Shown here piece by piece: positions 50,950-60,239 of a stretch of DNA of 64,000 bases (position 1 is the first letter of the stretch; every line of letters starts with the position of its first letter). Location: positions 434,001-498,000 of the forward strand of contig NZ_UZAC03000001.1 of NCBI RefSeq assembly GCF_900538055.1. The letters are read 5' to 3'. The position numbers were made by a program, and so were the translations under genes. The notes under the pieces were generated by a model. That model searched no databases. It was given only the letters and a program-made list of their open reading frames with translations, and was not told where the DNA came from. This DNA is from Pasteuria penetrans (GTDB lineage: Bacteria > Bacillota > Bacilli > Thermoactinomycetales > Thermoactinomycetaceae).

Positions 50950-51795
50950 TCAACGGAATTGAAATAACATTTGCGACCAATAGAACACATCGCTCCCTTG
51001 GTATGATCCCCGAGCAAACCCGATACTCATATGACTGTGTTCTACGTGTAGTAGGCTCTTTTTGCTATCCTCGTTCTGTATCCAAGAGGCAGTAACCTGT
51101 TCTGCATGGGCATCCCTAGCGCTTACCAACAAGAGTTCATCAACCCGCTTGAAAACAATTTGTAAATCAATAAGCATATCAAAACTGTTTCTCTCAACTA
51201 CAGAACCATCGGTGAGAGGAATGGACCAGTGGTGATGAAAGTATTGATTTTCTGCCATGTGGAGGGTCTTACAGCGTGCTACGTGTTGCCCTTTATTATG
51301 GAGGATAAGTGAACCGAGGCCATTTTGCTGTCTAAATTCATTAATTTTATGGAATACCCCATTTTCCAACAGTATATCTTCAGCAATCTTAGGTTCCTGA
51401 TTCCCAACACAAATGCGCGAGTAGGAGGCTCCAGGTTGCGTGTTGAACATTATGGTTTGATGGGGATCTGGAACGAAGGCTACCAACGACGAGACCGTTC
51501 TGCCATCCCTTACGGGACCAAGATGATAGCGCCTGACAGCCCCTTGATGACTTCTTTGTGGAAGGGGGGTGTGAAAGAAAGAGGTTATGCCCTGATTACA
51601 ACATGGAGCACGGGAGGGGCGTACACGGCTGGGATGGTTGTATCCTTGTTGCATTGGATCATAACTCCTTAGTGGATTTTTGATACTAGTGGTGGCCGCC
51701 GTCCCCGGTTTGTTATCATATGATATCCCATGGATGTGAGGATGGGTATTCAGGGGTTCCCTCATTTCAAAGGGCGGGGGGTGCCAAGTATTCAT
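50950..51795 (-). CDS. CAP/SCP-domain protein (YkwD-like), possibly spore-associated
   Basis: 281 residues. The first ~130 are low complexity, rich in Pro, His, Thr and Arg. The last ~135 form a CAP domain: KINEFRQQNGLGSLILHNKGQHVARCKTLHMAENQYFHHH, with later VTASWIQNEDSKKSLLHVEHSHMSIGFARG and VFYWSQML matching the usual W-x-S-x2-HR-x-N-I, H-IGVG and YWTQ blocks. The canonical HR of the third block is altered (KKSLL). No signal peptide is visible. Bacillus members of this family (YkwD, SafA-linked YdhD types) are often coat or cell-surface proteins. It is a single minus-strand gene. Confidence 0.75.
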   Translation of the reverse strand: MNTWHPPPFEMREPLNTHPHIHGISYDNKPGTAATTSIKNPLRSYDPMQQGYNHPSRVRPSRAPCCNQGITSFFHTPLPQRSHQGAVRRYHLGPVRDGRTVSSLVAFVPDPHQTIMFNTQPGASYSRICVGNQEPKIAEDILLENGVFHKINEFRQQNGLGSLILHNKGQHVARCKTLHMAENQYFHHHWSIPLTDGSVVERNSFDMLIDLQIVFKRVDELLLVSARDAHAEQVTASWIQNEDSKKSLLHVEHSHMSIGFARGSYQGSDVFYWSQMLFQFR

Positions 51796-51825
51796 TATTT
51801 TTCATATAATTTTTTTATGAGGTTG

Positions 51826-51910
51826 CATCCCAAATTTGGTGTCAGGGCCCCGCGGGGGCCCTTTTTTATCCTCCCCGCGTCATCTAATGACCCGTCTCTG
51901 AATCTATTTT
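51826..51910 (+). repeat. Dispersed terminator-bearing repeat, copy 3
   Basis: GTTGCATCCCAAATTTGGTG, then GGGCCCC-GCG-GGGGCCC and six T (51845-51867), then TCCTCCCCGCG and GACCCGTCTCTGAATCTA: same layout as 24134-24238 and 5740-5830. Confidence 0.75.
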
Positions 51911-52071
51911 TATTAACTATTTCAATCTAATATATAATAAAATCTAAATTGACTCTAATTACCATCCATTTTATATAAAAATATTTATTAATAAATATAT
52001 AAACCGGGGCTTTCTAAACGATGTCGAAAATGGGTACCGCAGGGCAGTCGTCCTATATAATTTCAAAATAT

Positions 52072-52910
52072 TTACACAATACCCACACGTGGTTGAAGGG
52101 CACCCCGAAAAAATAGCTCCTCCCCAATCGATGGAATAACTATTACTAGCACACTACTTAACCAATCAACCGATGGGCGAACAAATTGGCTAGATGAATA
52201 TGGAATATATAAAAATTTATATGTTAATGAATTAAAGAGAATGTAAACCGTCTCAAGAACACAAGTCCACAAAAGGCCCATTATTGTGGGTTCGTTATTT
52301 ATTCCCAGCTGGACTAATATCTCCCGCCAGTTACGGGAAACACCCCAACCTACAGCAAGTATAGTCAACAATACCTCTTTACATCCTAGAATAAATAAAA
52401 ATATATGATTTGTTATCCTATCCCAATAGTCATACATGGTGACTGGCTGAAAATATCTAAAATATATAGAATAAGTTACACAAGAAAGCATCCACCATAC
52501 CGTTATATAATGAATGTGTCGTTGGGGATCCAAGTGCAATTTAGACATTATATACGACCGGAACGTAGGCCATACAAAAAATATACCCAATAATAAGTAA
52601 ATAACAATACTACTAAAAAAGAAAAGTTGATCTAATATTGACGAATGGAAAGGTTGTTCGGACAGGGATCCTCCTCTTGTAAAAGCGGGTACAAGATAGT
52701 ATAAATGGTACACCATCCAAATCATATATAAAATCACTAGGAAAACATCCATCATCGCCTTGCGATGTAACCAGAAGAACTTTTGAGGAAAATCCTTCCT
52801 AAACATTATCTCCCTCTGGAGATAAACACGATCAGATCTCACAACAAAAAAAACCAGCAACACCTGAAGCAATGCTCTGCCTAAAAAACCGTTGTAACAT
52901 ATTGCAACAT
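52072..52910 (-). pseudogene. Truncated, frameshifted copy of a CPBP intramembrane protease
   Basis: Near-identical to 59262-60098 but broken twice. The ATG at 52910 leads after nine codons to a TAG, because a run of seven T on the coding strand has become six (frameshift). At the 3' end the frame stops just after EELFFRGALQPRVGI, so the second catalytic motif and final helices are missing. The leader GGGAGGTTGATA is kept. It is the decayed half of a segmental duplication of about 860 bases. Confidence 0.9.
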
Positions 52911-52967
52911 TATCAACCTCCCTTTATAAAAAATAAATGTTTTTAATTTAATAATAAGGATGCGAGA

Positions 52968-53260
52968 AGGCCTCCGTGAACAGAGTCGGATCAACTCATA
53001 GTAGTGGAGAACCCCTTGTAATGGGGGTGGAGCGAAGGGGTTGAATGGTCTGCCTGGACCAGCCAACGTACAATCCGAAGCAAAGAGATGATCGTGGGTT
53101 AGACCCGATGGGTCTAACTGGATGTACAATCTGAGACAAGGAGGTGATCGCAGTTGGACCAGGCAACATCGGATCGAAATCCGGATAGAACACAGCAGAG
53201 GAAGGTACGAAGAACGTGACACCAGACTGGGGTTCTGAATGGGCAAAATCCTATATGGGG
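52968..53260 (+). mobile_element. Internal fragment of a group II intron without domains V-VI
   Basis: It shares GAGTCGGATCAACTCATAGT, then GGGGTGGAGCGAAGGGG, with family B and CACAGCAGAGGAAGGTAC with the 31.2-kb fragment. It breaks off at about 53260 before domain V. Confidence 0.7.
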
Positions 53261-53364
53261 TGTCGGGTCAAAAGCATGGACGGCACGGGTTGGCCATTTA
53301 GGTACCCCCTACCCTACTTCGGTTGCATCCCAAATTTTGGATGCAACCGAATGAACCTGTTTCT

Positions 53365-54273
53365 TCATAGTTCCGTTACTATTATATATACCAGATATAG
53401 AGTAAATAAAATGCAGGAGGATACGATAGGGAGAACCCAATCCCATAATAAAGCATCCTTCTGCACCCTCCTTTTTTCAGAGGGAGACAAGGCAGGGGCG
53501 GAGGGAGACAGTTCGCCGAAATTTCCGTACCAACAACTAGCTTCTAATAGGAATCCACAAAAAGTCTTTTGGGACGTTGCTCTACGTTGCCCTAGACAGA
53601 GATGGATCCAGTTCGGGGAAAGGCATGTGTGAACAAGGACAAGGATGCCAATAGAAACTCTTTGTATTTCTTTTTCCCACCCGTTTCCATAGGTATGAAA
53701 GATATATAGGGCTATAGTGTACCATATCAATAACTGAAATATCCTCCCATACAAAAAATGCAGGTCGATGGATCCCGCCTCGGAACACCATCGGCACTCC
53801 CGCCTAATTTGCCATCGGAAGGATATGCACCAACCAACAACCCCTGCCAATAGGATCCAAAGAGCACCCCTCTGCGGTTCCATACAAACGAACACGAGGG
53901 TGGAAGCAATCATCCCCAGGGGACCAACAAAATGAGGGATATACCACCTCCATTTTGAGAAACCTTGCACCTGGTATAAGCGGAGACATGTTTGCCTGTA
54001 AGCTTGCATTTCCAGAAGCTTTCTGTAGGAATCGTACCATTGATGTTCTAGCTCCTGTTGTCGGGGAAAGAAGTTTACATTGAAGGAAATCCAAAACGAA
54101 AATATGGCCAATGTCAATGTAAAAATGGTCGAAAAATGGAAAAAACCACCATACATACTGATGGGCAATATCATGAGAACATGGGATGCTAAACCAACCA
54201 TGAAGGAAAAAGGGATCATCAGCCGTTTGGAGTTAGAGTGAGGGGTTTGGCTACCCTGTATGGGTGTTTCCAT
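53365..54273 (-). CDS. Multi-pass membrane protein, paralogue of the 27945-28943 product
   Basis: 302 residues with about six hydrophobic helices. ATG at 54273 follows AGGAGG at a longish spacing of about 15 bases. The signature VGWCISFRWQIRRECRWC and the preceding SKWRWYIPHFVGPLG align with its paralogue; the C-terminal tail ends in a further helix. Between two CPBP protease copies and small Gly-rich membrane proteins, it may belong to a peptide production or immunity locus, which is inference. Function unknown. Confidence 0.65.
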   Translation of the reverse strand: METPIQGSQTPHSNSKRLMIPFSFMVGLASHVLMILPISMYGGFFHFSTIFTLTLAIFSFWISFNVNFFPRQQELEHQWYDSYRKLLEMQAYRQTCLRLYQVQGFSKWRWYIPHFVGPLGMIASTLVFVCMEPQRGALWILLAGVVGWCISFRWQIRRECRWCSEAGSIDLHFLYGRIFQLLIWYTIALYIFHTYGNGWEKEIQRVSIGILVLVHTCLSPNWIHLCLGQRRATSQKTFCGFLLEASCWYGNFGELSPSAPALSPSEKRRVQKDALLWDWVLPIVSSCILFTLYLVYIIVTEL

Positions 54274-54403
54274 GGTGAGTGAGTTTTACCTCCTGTTCCT
54301 AATACCGCTAGGGTAATTGTGGGGCTAACGCACTCCACAGCAATGCCCACGATCCTTCTTTGACCGAGAGATGAGCCTTATGATCATCACCGATCCGATT
54401 GGA

Positions 54404-54600
54404 TTAAGATCCCCGGCCCAGGTAGTTTTGGAGTAACAAGGGATCAAGGGGCGGACGCTCCCCTGGAGCATGGTCCCACGACCCCAAACTATACCCACAT
54501 ATAGCATCACAAATAGCACCAAACAACCCTCCCCCACACAATATAGCTACCAGGCACAGGGAGAAGATCCAGCCAACTTCCCCTATGATAGCTATTAACG
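54404..54600 (-). other. Fragment of a Gly/Cys-rich hydrophobic peptide
   Basis: A minus frame reads EVGWIFSLCLVAILCGGGLF followed by GAICDAICGYSLGSW and ends at 54404. It has no start codon and resembles, in sequence and position, the start of the Gly-rich membrane proteins just upstream, so it is probably a decayed third member. Confidence 0.35.
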
Positions 54601-54716
54601 GTCAAAAGGAAAGAGCCCTGGAGAAAATGGGATGTTCCGCAGGAAAATCTCACCACCCTTGAGCCAAGTTCCCGGTTGAGATCCTTCGATTCGAAGACTT
54701 TCAGGGCCACAATATA

Positions 54717-55097
54717 TCAAAGGATTAGGTATCCTATTATGATGCCCAGCACTGCACCAATGATAGCACCGACAGTGGCGCTCGCAAGAAGTCCTTTTAT
54801 ACTACGGTCGCTAGATGAAAACACCGTGAAGGCACAAAACATAGTACTTGCTAACACCCAGTCCTTATAATTATCAGATATAGGGAATAGATCCGGCCAC
54901 AATATATCAAGAATCAAGCATCTCACAACGATACGCACAGCTACGCTGAAGGCTGCACCAAGAACAACTCCTATAAGGACACCCCTGATACCCTTACGGG
55001 CAAGAACTACAGCACCCACTAGGGCACCAATTACAATGCATAACGACAAATCTTCCTTGCAACCATTGGATACGGAAAATCGATCCAGCCAATTCAT
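54717..55097 (-). CDS. Small Gly-rich membrane protein
   Basis: 126 residues from ATG at 55097 (GAGGATGGATCAGAA upstream). Four hydrophobic Gly/Ala/Val-rich helices, e.g. IVIGALVGAVVLA, GVLIGVVLGAAFSVAV and ATVGAIIGAVLGIIIGYLI. The two halves resemble each other (both have a polar RK/RS-IKG turn before a GxxxG helix), suggesting internal duplication. A shorter paralogue follows at 55425-55661. No family recognised; GxxxG packing is common in bacteriocin-type and holin-like peptides, but also in ordinary membrane proteins. Confidence 0.55.
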   Translation of the reverse strand: MNWLDRFSVSNGCKEDLSLCIVIGALVGAVVLARKGIRGVLIGVVLGAAFSVAVRIVVRCLILDILWPDLFPISDNYKDWVLASTMFCAFTVFSSSDRSIKGLLASATVGAIIGAVLGIIIGYLIL

Positions 55098-55424
55098 TTC
55101 TGATCCATCCTCATCCCGTGGGTGGTGGGAATAGGGCCGTTTATGACAATCCCTTACGATGGAGTTGAGCCGGGCTATAGTCCGAATGCCAACGATGAAT
55201 GTGGGAAAACCAATACACGGAGGCCAGGGGTGCCATTGTAGGAAGTAGGGAATATCCTATCCAACACAATGATAAACCACAACCCTCTTAGAGGTAAGAA
55301 AGGAAAACAATGACAAACATCCAGTAGTGAGAGCCATCCCCGTGAATTTCCCAAAGTCCAAGGAAATAGGGGGGCTCTCTAGGCCCATGGTCATTAATTA
55401 GGTACCAATGACCCCACCGAGGAG
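55098..55424. other. Spacer between the Gly-rich genes
   Basis: No gene; contains the upstream region of the 54717-55097 gene. Confidence 0.4.
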
Positions 55425-55661
55425 CTAATTAAAAAATATTGGGACAAATAATGGATGCGACCACAATATATCAAAAATCAAGCATCTCACCACAATGAGC
55501 GCAGCTGCGCCGGTGGCAGCTCCCACCAGGGTACCCACGAGGGTTCTCCTACTACCATCACTACGACCGAGAAATATAGCCCCTACTAGAACGCCAACTA
55601 TAATATCTAATAGCAACCCCTTCTTGCAAACACTGGATATAGGGAATCGATCCAACCTCAT
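55425..55661 (-). CDS. Small Gly-rich membrane protein, shorter paralogue
   Basis: 78 residues. MRLDRFPISSVCKKGLLLDI aligns with MNWLDRFSVSNGCKEDLSLC of the neighbour, and IVVRCLIFDILW with IVVRCLILDILW. It lacks the second half. The upstream region GAGGATGGATTAGAAATGAATGAGG is also shared, but the first ATG is one base out of frame with the alignment, so the product either starts at the second ATG or has suffered a frameshift. Tandem duplicate, possibly decaying. Confidence 0.5.
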   Translation of the reverse strand: MRLDRFPISSVCKKGLLLDIIVGVLVGAIFLGRSDGSRRTLVGTLVGAATGAAALIVVRCLIFDILWSHPLFVPIFFN

Positions 55662-55847
55662 TCATTTCTAATCCATCCTCATCTGTAGGGGAGGATACAA
55701 CCCATCTCTGACGCCCCTTTGTGGTCAGGTCAGCCTTGATCTGAAGGCTAACGAAAAATGTGAAGAAAACGAAAAATGTGAAGAAAACGAAAAATGTGGA
55801 GGAGAGGAAACCAACACAAAGTCGAGAGATGTCATTCTGAAAGGTAC

Positions 55848-56518
55848 GTCGAGTAGACCCGGCATTTCAGCCGAGTCTCTCACAGAACCGGACTTGATAC
55901 TCTCGCATCATCCGGCTCTCCTCATCCCATCCCAATCTTCAGACCCCTTAGGTCTTACTTCGATTATGGGGATGTTGTTCCGAGGTTCCAGTGATCTCCT
56001 CCAGTGGATCTACCACTAAAGTTCTCATCTAACTGTCCTCCGCAGGATGAGTTAGCCCCTTCGCTCCACTTCCATTACAGAAGCTTCCTCACTACTATGA
56101 GCTGATCCGACTTCGTGCACGGAACCTCGGTTTGTCCTCGGCCCTTTATACATCTGGCGACAGCCAGACGCCGTACGACGACTCTCAAGTTCCGATCAAG
56201 AGCCTAAATCGGGTTCATCCCGCCTGAACACCGTATGCCACCGGGGCAGTAGATAGGTCGTCCTCCACGGTTCATCCCGACGTTGGTTGCCCACCCCGGT
56301 TTTGACATGGACTATGCCTTTCGATGCGTCTTCGAACGGTTCGCTTTCGCTGATCTTCCCGATTCACACCGGACAGGGTCATGCCCTGCCTTTTCCTAGA
56401 TCGCTCATTACCAGGGCACTTTAACCCCAGCAGCACTAGGCGGTTTGTAACCTGCTACCTACCAGCCGGTTACGAAGGGCCGAGCAACCTTCATCTCTTG
56501 AACGACTTCTTGACACAC
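55848..56518 (-). mobile_element. Complete ORF-less group II intron, family B, copy 3
   Basis: Read on the minus strand it starts GTGTGTCAAGAAG at 56518 and ends CTACTCGAC at 55848 (671 bases). Its 34-nt domain V (55918-55885) is fully paired with an AGC triad. It is nearly identical to the copies at 523-1230 and 4620-5292 but has different flanks (TGAGTTGT before, GTACCTTTCAG after), so it is an independent insertion, here between genes. Confidence 0.88.
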
Positions 56519-56623
56519 ACAACTCAGCATAGGGATAGACCACAACCTTCCCTGGGGTAGAGAAGGGAGGACTAATAACAAATATCCAGAAGGAAATAGT
56601 AGAGGGGAAACCAGCTAGACCCA

Positions 56624-56974
56624 TTGGGTGAAAGATTGGGGCTGGAGAGGCCCAAGACGGATTTTAAGAACCCTCCTGTATATGATCCGAATGCCCCGAA
56701 ACCCTTCCCCATTGTCTTAAACACTCAACCCATCGTTACTTTAATTGTATATAGCAAGGATGAATCCCTGAATAGCGGTTTTCACTATGCAAAGAGCTGG
56801 CTCTTGAATTTCGTAGATGTGGTTCAGTATTCCTTGGAGATTGGGCCTTTCTTTAAAGGGTACAAACCCTTGATTCACATACATGAGAGATTACGTGCCG
56901 GATTTATCCCTCCCTCATTTCATAACCCCATAATGATCAGACAAATGTTTTCATCCACAAATCCACAACAATAA
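56624..56974 (+). CDS. Hypothetical 116-residue protein
   Basis: Frame from TTG at 56624 with GAGGGGAAA 13 bases upstream. The sequence is non-repetitive and protein-like (VYDPNAPKPFPIVLNTQPIV, FVDVVQYSLEIGPFFKGYKP) with no recognised domain or signal peptide. It faces the convergent gene at 57135. Could be a truncated gene. Confidence 0.35.
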   Translation: MGERLGLERPKTDFKNPPVYDPNAPKPFPIVLNTQPIVTLIVYSKDESLNSGFHYAKSWLLNFVDVVQYSLEIGPFFKGYKPLIHIHERLRAGFIPPSFHNPIMIRQMFSSTNPQQ

Positions 56975-57134
56975 CCCGCCCCAGGGAGAGTCTCTGGATG
57001 TGTGCAAGCATTATTATAACCACCATTTCAATTTTTTCCCTATACAGACGACACCCGACCCAGCAGCAATTGAAGGACCCACCACGGGAATGAGCCGCAC
57101 AGCGCTCTTAAGCGCTACTTTACGGACGACCTTC

Positions 57135-57830
57135 TTAAAGACCCCCTATCTTTACGATATTTCTTCGATGAATCGACGAATCGACTAGGGCGCCAACGCC
57201 CCCAAGACCAGCCGCTGCTATCCCACAATCCACTGTATCCCCCCAGGTCCAGTCCCTCTTAGTTCGCCTTGGGGATATATCCATCCCCCCCTCGGCATAA
57301 GCGGACATAGCATAGAGGCTACCCACATCATTTTTGTTATACTTGATGAAAAAAGCCACCGGAGGAAAAAGTGACTCATCAACCTGTGAAACCAAGGTAC
57401 CCACCTCCCGCCCACTTGCCTTATCCACAATCATATGCCGCATAAGATAGGCAGACAGGGGGGAATCCTTCAAATTATTCTGTATTTCCTTGGAAGTATC
57501 TGTTGTTGGAACCAGTTTAGACAATCGGGCACTTTGGATATCCACTCTCATATCTTTTTCGCGCAATTTTTCCGATAATTCCTCCTTGAGTGGTTGTTTC
57601 ATGTGTTCCCTTATAGGTTCAGACACATCACTGGAAAGTTCTTGCTCTGTCACTTCGATCTCCCTTAATCTTGATTCAGGATCTATTCATTCAGAGGATA
57701 GTATGTCATGCGTTAGGTTTTCTGATGAAATATGTTGCTCCCCACTGGGGGGCTTTTGAACTGAATTAGCTGTTGAAATCAAGGGGGTGCTAAACAAAGA
57801 AACAACAGACACAATCATAAGCTTTTTCAT
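57135..57830 (-). pseudogene. Secreted protein with an in-frame TGA, peptide-precursor-like
   Basis: From ATG at 57830 the frame gives MKKLMIVSVVSLFSTPLIST-ANS, a clear Sec signal peptide, and stays open for 47 codons to a TGA at 57687-57689. The same frame then continues 184 codons, through EQELSSDVSEPI, KASGREVGTLVSQVDESLF and VAFFIKYNKNDVGSLYAMSA, to a Gly-rich hydrophobic end VDCGIAAAGLGGVGALV. A single point mutation, or reassignment/readthrough, would explain this. A GTG at 57653 with AAGGGAGATCGAA before it could start a shortened cytoplasmic product. A signal peptide, polar middle and Gly-rich hydrophobic tail recall SdpC-type toxin precursors (inference). Confidence 0.6.
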
Positions 57831-57979
57831 ACAGGACGTTTTCAAAAAAGCATCTCCAATCTATATGTTCAGTGATTTTCGATCATTCAAACAGATTCCC
57901 ATATCGACATTGTATTAACACCCACAATATGGGAGCAATAACGGATACCCTAGAGTCTATTGCCAATCGTCCATCCTAG

Positions 57980-58707
57980 GGAATCAGGTATTCCTGTGAG
58001 GATTCGGGAAACCCGGGATCCCCACCTAACCCATTCTTACAATCCAGAATTAGGAAAAAAAGCCCAAGGATATTTTGGGTCCGAAGTTTGGCCAGCTCTT
58101 GAATCCTGATCATGGATGGTTGTGAAATACCTCTGTCCCTTACGGGTTGATACATCATCCATACCAATACGTATAGGCCCATTCCGTGATTCTGCATCCT
58201 CTAGGGCCCGATCCTCCAATTCCCTTTTCCTATTAGGCAAATGTATTTGAAAGTAATGCTTGGTCAGAGCACCGTCCCTTGGCACACAATAATGGTCCGC
58301 AGCTTGGGCTGCTTACGGTACTTACATTTCCACCGTTGCGGTTCCAGTTTTGACTCCTGAATCCATGAGTCGCATTTTGGGTGAAGAAAGGTTCGGAAGC
58401 TACCAAAACCTATTTTGACTAACTTTTGCCCTTTTTCTCGGGATTTTTTACAGGAACACTGGGTTTCGGGTGAGGGTTTTTCGACCACTGATTTAAGTAC
58501 AGATCGGATGGTTCTCATATCCTCATACTCGGATTCTATTTCCTCTAGGCTTATCAGTTCCACTTCATTGGTTAGAGGGGGGCACGGTACATATAGGATC
58601 CATTTTCTTATCTTCTTTGGTGGATCATGGATGTCCCTCCTACAGAAACATTTAGCATATCCATAGTAGGGTATTCTCATAAAAATTTCAACGTGGTGTC
58701 TACACAT
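57980..58707 (-). pseudogene. ISL3-family transposase remnant
   Basis: The minus-strand frame 58707-58264 has Cys/His pairs of the N-terminal zinc-binding region (MCRHHVEIFMRIPYYGYAKC...CFCRRD). In the next frame RIGMDDVSTRKGQRYFTTIHD (about 58165-58105) corresponds to the first catalytic-Asp block of ISL3 transposases (IGIDEFAxRKGHxY). The rest is missing and frames are broken. Confidence 0.7.
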
Positions 58708-59102
58708 TATTCATTTTTCCCGAAAAGTACAATGAAAACTCCAGATCCATATTCAGAATGGAACATATTCAATTTTAAATTCATTTATACTGAGCAAAAC
58801 ATTGCAGTATGGGTATGCTGATTCAATTCTTTCCGTTGTCTTTTTTATTATGAACCATAAAAAATAGGACCATCCTAGGTCCTCCTGGTTCCGTAACCAT
58901 TAAAGTACGGAGACCCGTTAAAAAATACCTCCAGGGGGGCATTTTAGTGAGCAAGGATAAGGAACCTAAAATTACCTTTTTTGGGGGGCGATACCAAATT
59001 TGGGATGCAACCGAAAAATTGGTCCTGAAAATCCTCCTCGAAAACCTTATCCATAAATTCACACCCACAAAAAGATAATGATAGAAGGTTGTTCGCATCC
59101 CA
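58708..59102. other. Non-coding stretch with short dispersed repeats
   Basis: Contains CAAATTTGGGATGCAACCG (58995 region, inverse of the start of the terminator-bearing repeat) and TCGAAAACCTTATCC...AAATTCACACCCACAA, also found near 61040. Confidence 0.45.
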
Positions 59103-60098
59103 CTACACAGATAGCCAATTATTGTACATATGTAATCCTATAGATAACCATATTGAATAACGAGAAGCCAACCATCCATATATCAGGGAAACCAAAAAAA
59201 TACTAAGAGTCCCAAACCAATTATACTGAAAATGTATTATAGTAAACAAAATGCTAGTGATCCAAATACCCACACGTGGTTGAAGGGCACCCCGAAAAAA
59301 TAGCTCCTCCCCAATCGCTGGAATAACCATTATTAGCACGCTACTCAACCAATCAATCGATGGGCGAACAAATTGGCCAGATGAATATGAAATATATAAA
59401 AATTTATATATTAATAAATTAAAAAGAATGTAAACCGTCCCAAGAACACAAGTCCACAAAAAGCCCATTATTGTGGGTTTGTTATTCATTCCCAGCCGGG
59501 CTAATACCTTCCGCCAGTTGCGAGAAACACCCCAACCTACAGCAAGTACAGTCAACAGCACCTCTTTACACCCTAGAATAAATGAAAATATATGATTTGT
59601 TATTCGATCCCAATGGTCATACATAGTAACTGGCTGAAAATATCTAAAATATATAGAATAAGTTACACAGGAAAGCATCCACCATACCATTATACAATGA
59701 ACGTATCGTTGGGGATCCAGGTGTAATTTAGACATTATATATGATCGGAACGTAGACCACATAAAAAATATACCCAATAATAAGTAAATAACAATACTAC
59801 TAAAAAAGAAAAGTTGATCTAATATCGGCGAATGGGAAGGTCGTTCGGACAGAGATCCTCCTCCTATAAAAGCAGGTACAAGATAGTATAAATGGTACAC
59901 CATCCAAATCATATATAAAATCATTAGGAAAACATCCATTATCGCCTTGCGATGCAACCAGAAGAATTTCTGAGGAAAATCCCTCCTAAACATTATATCC
60001 CTCTGAAGATAAACACGATCAAATCTCACAACAAAAAAAACCAGCAACACCTGAAGCAATGCTCTCCCTAAAAAAACCGTTGTAACATATTGCAACAT
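59103..60098 (-). CDS. CPBP-family intramembrane metalloprotease (CAAX protease-like)
   Basis: ATG at 60098 (331 residues) follows GGGAGG with six-base spacing; an upstream TTG would add two residues. About eight membrane helices. Catalytic motifs lie near the C-terminus: EELFFRG (EExxxR, about residues 269-274), then FTIIHFQYNW (FxxxH) and a final SIGLHMYNNW (HxxxN). CPBP proteins include prenyl proteases and, in Gram-positives, bacteriocin self-immunity and maturation proteins. A decayed duplicate lies at 52072-52910. The surrounding peptide-like genes make an immunity or processing role plausible but unproven. Confidence 0.85.
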   Translation of the reverse strand: MLQYVTTVFLGRALLQVLLVFFVVRFDRVYLQRDIMFRRDFPQKFFWLHRKAIMDVFLMILYMIWMVYHLYYLVPAFIGGGSLSERPSHSPILDQLFFFSSIVIYLLLGIFFMWSTFRSYIMSKLHLDPQRYVHCIMVWWMLSCVTYSIYFRYFQPVTMYDHWDRITNHIFSFILGCKEVLLTVLAVGWGVSRNWRKVLARLGMNNKPTIMGFLWTCVLGTVYILFNLLIYKFLYISYSSGQFVRPSIDWLSSVLIMVIPAIGEELFFRGALQPRVGIWITSILFTIIHFQYNWFGTLSIFLVSLIYGWLASRYSIWLSIGLHMYNNWLSV

Positions 60099-60153
60099 TA
60101 TCAACCTCCCTTTATAAAAAATAAATATTTTTAATTTAATAACAGAGATGCGA

Positions 60154-60215
60154 GGTCGGGTAGATCCGGTATTTCAACCGAGACCCTCACAGAACCGAAC
60201 ACTCTCGCGGGGCTC
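60154..60215 (-). mobile_element. 3' tip of a group II intron
   Basis: Minus strand shows a domain V remnant (GAGTGTTCGGTTCTGTGAGG) and a domain VI with GTCTCGGTTGAAATACCGG ending CTACCCGAC, one base from the family CTACTCGAC end. Confidence 0.65.
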
Positions 60216-60239
60216 TGTAGGGAGCGAGGGTTCCACGCA

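Noticed and set aside
52881-53246. 122-codon minus ORF beside the broken CPBP copy
   Set aside because: It runs through group II intron fragment and non-coding leader; no protein features.
57687-57689. Reassigned TGA codon (genetic code change)
   Set aside because: Housekeeping genes here use TGA as a normal stop (e.g. rsmB, parB, TetR), so a point mutation or readthrough is simpler.
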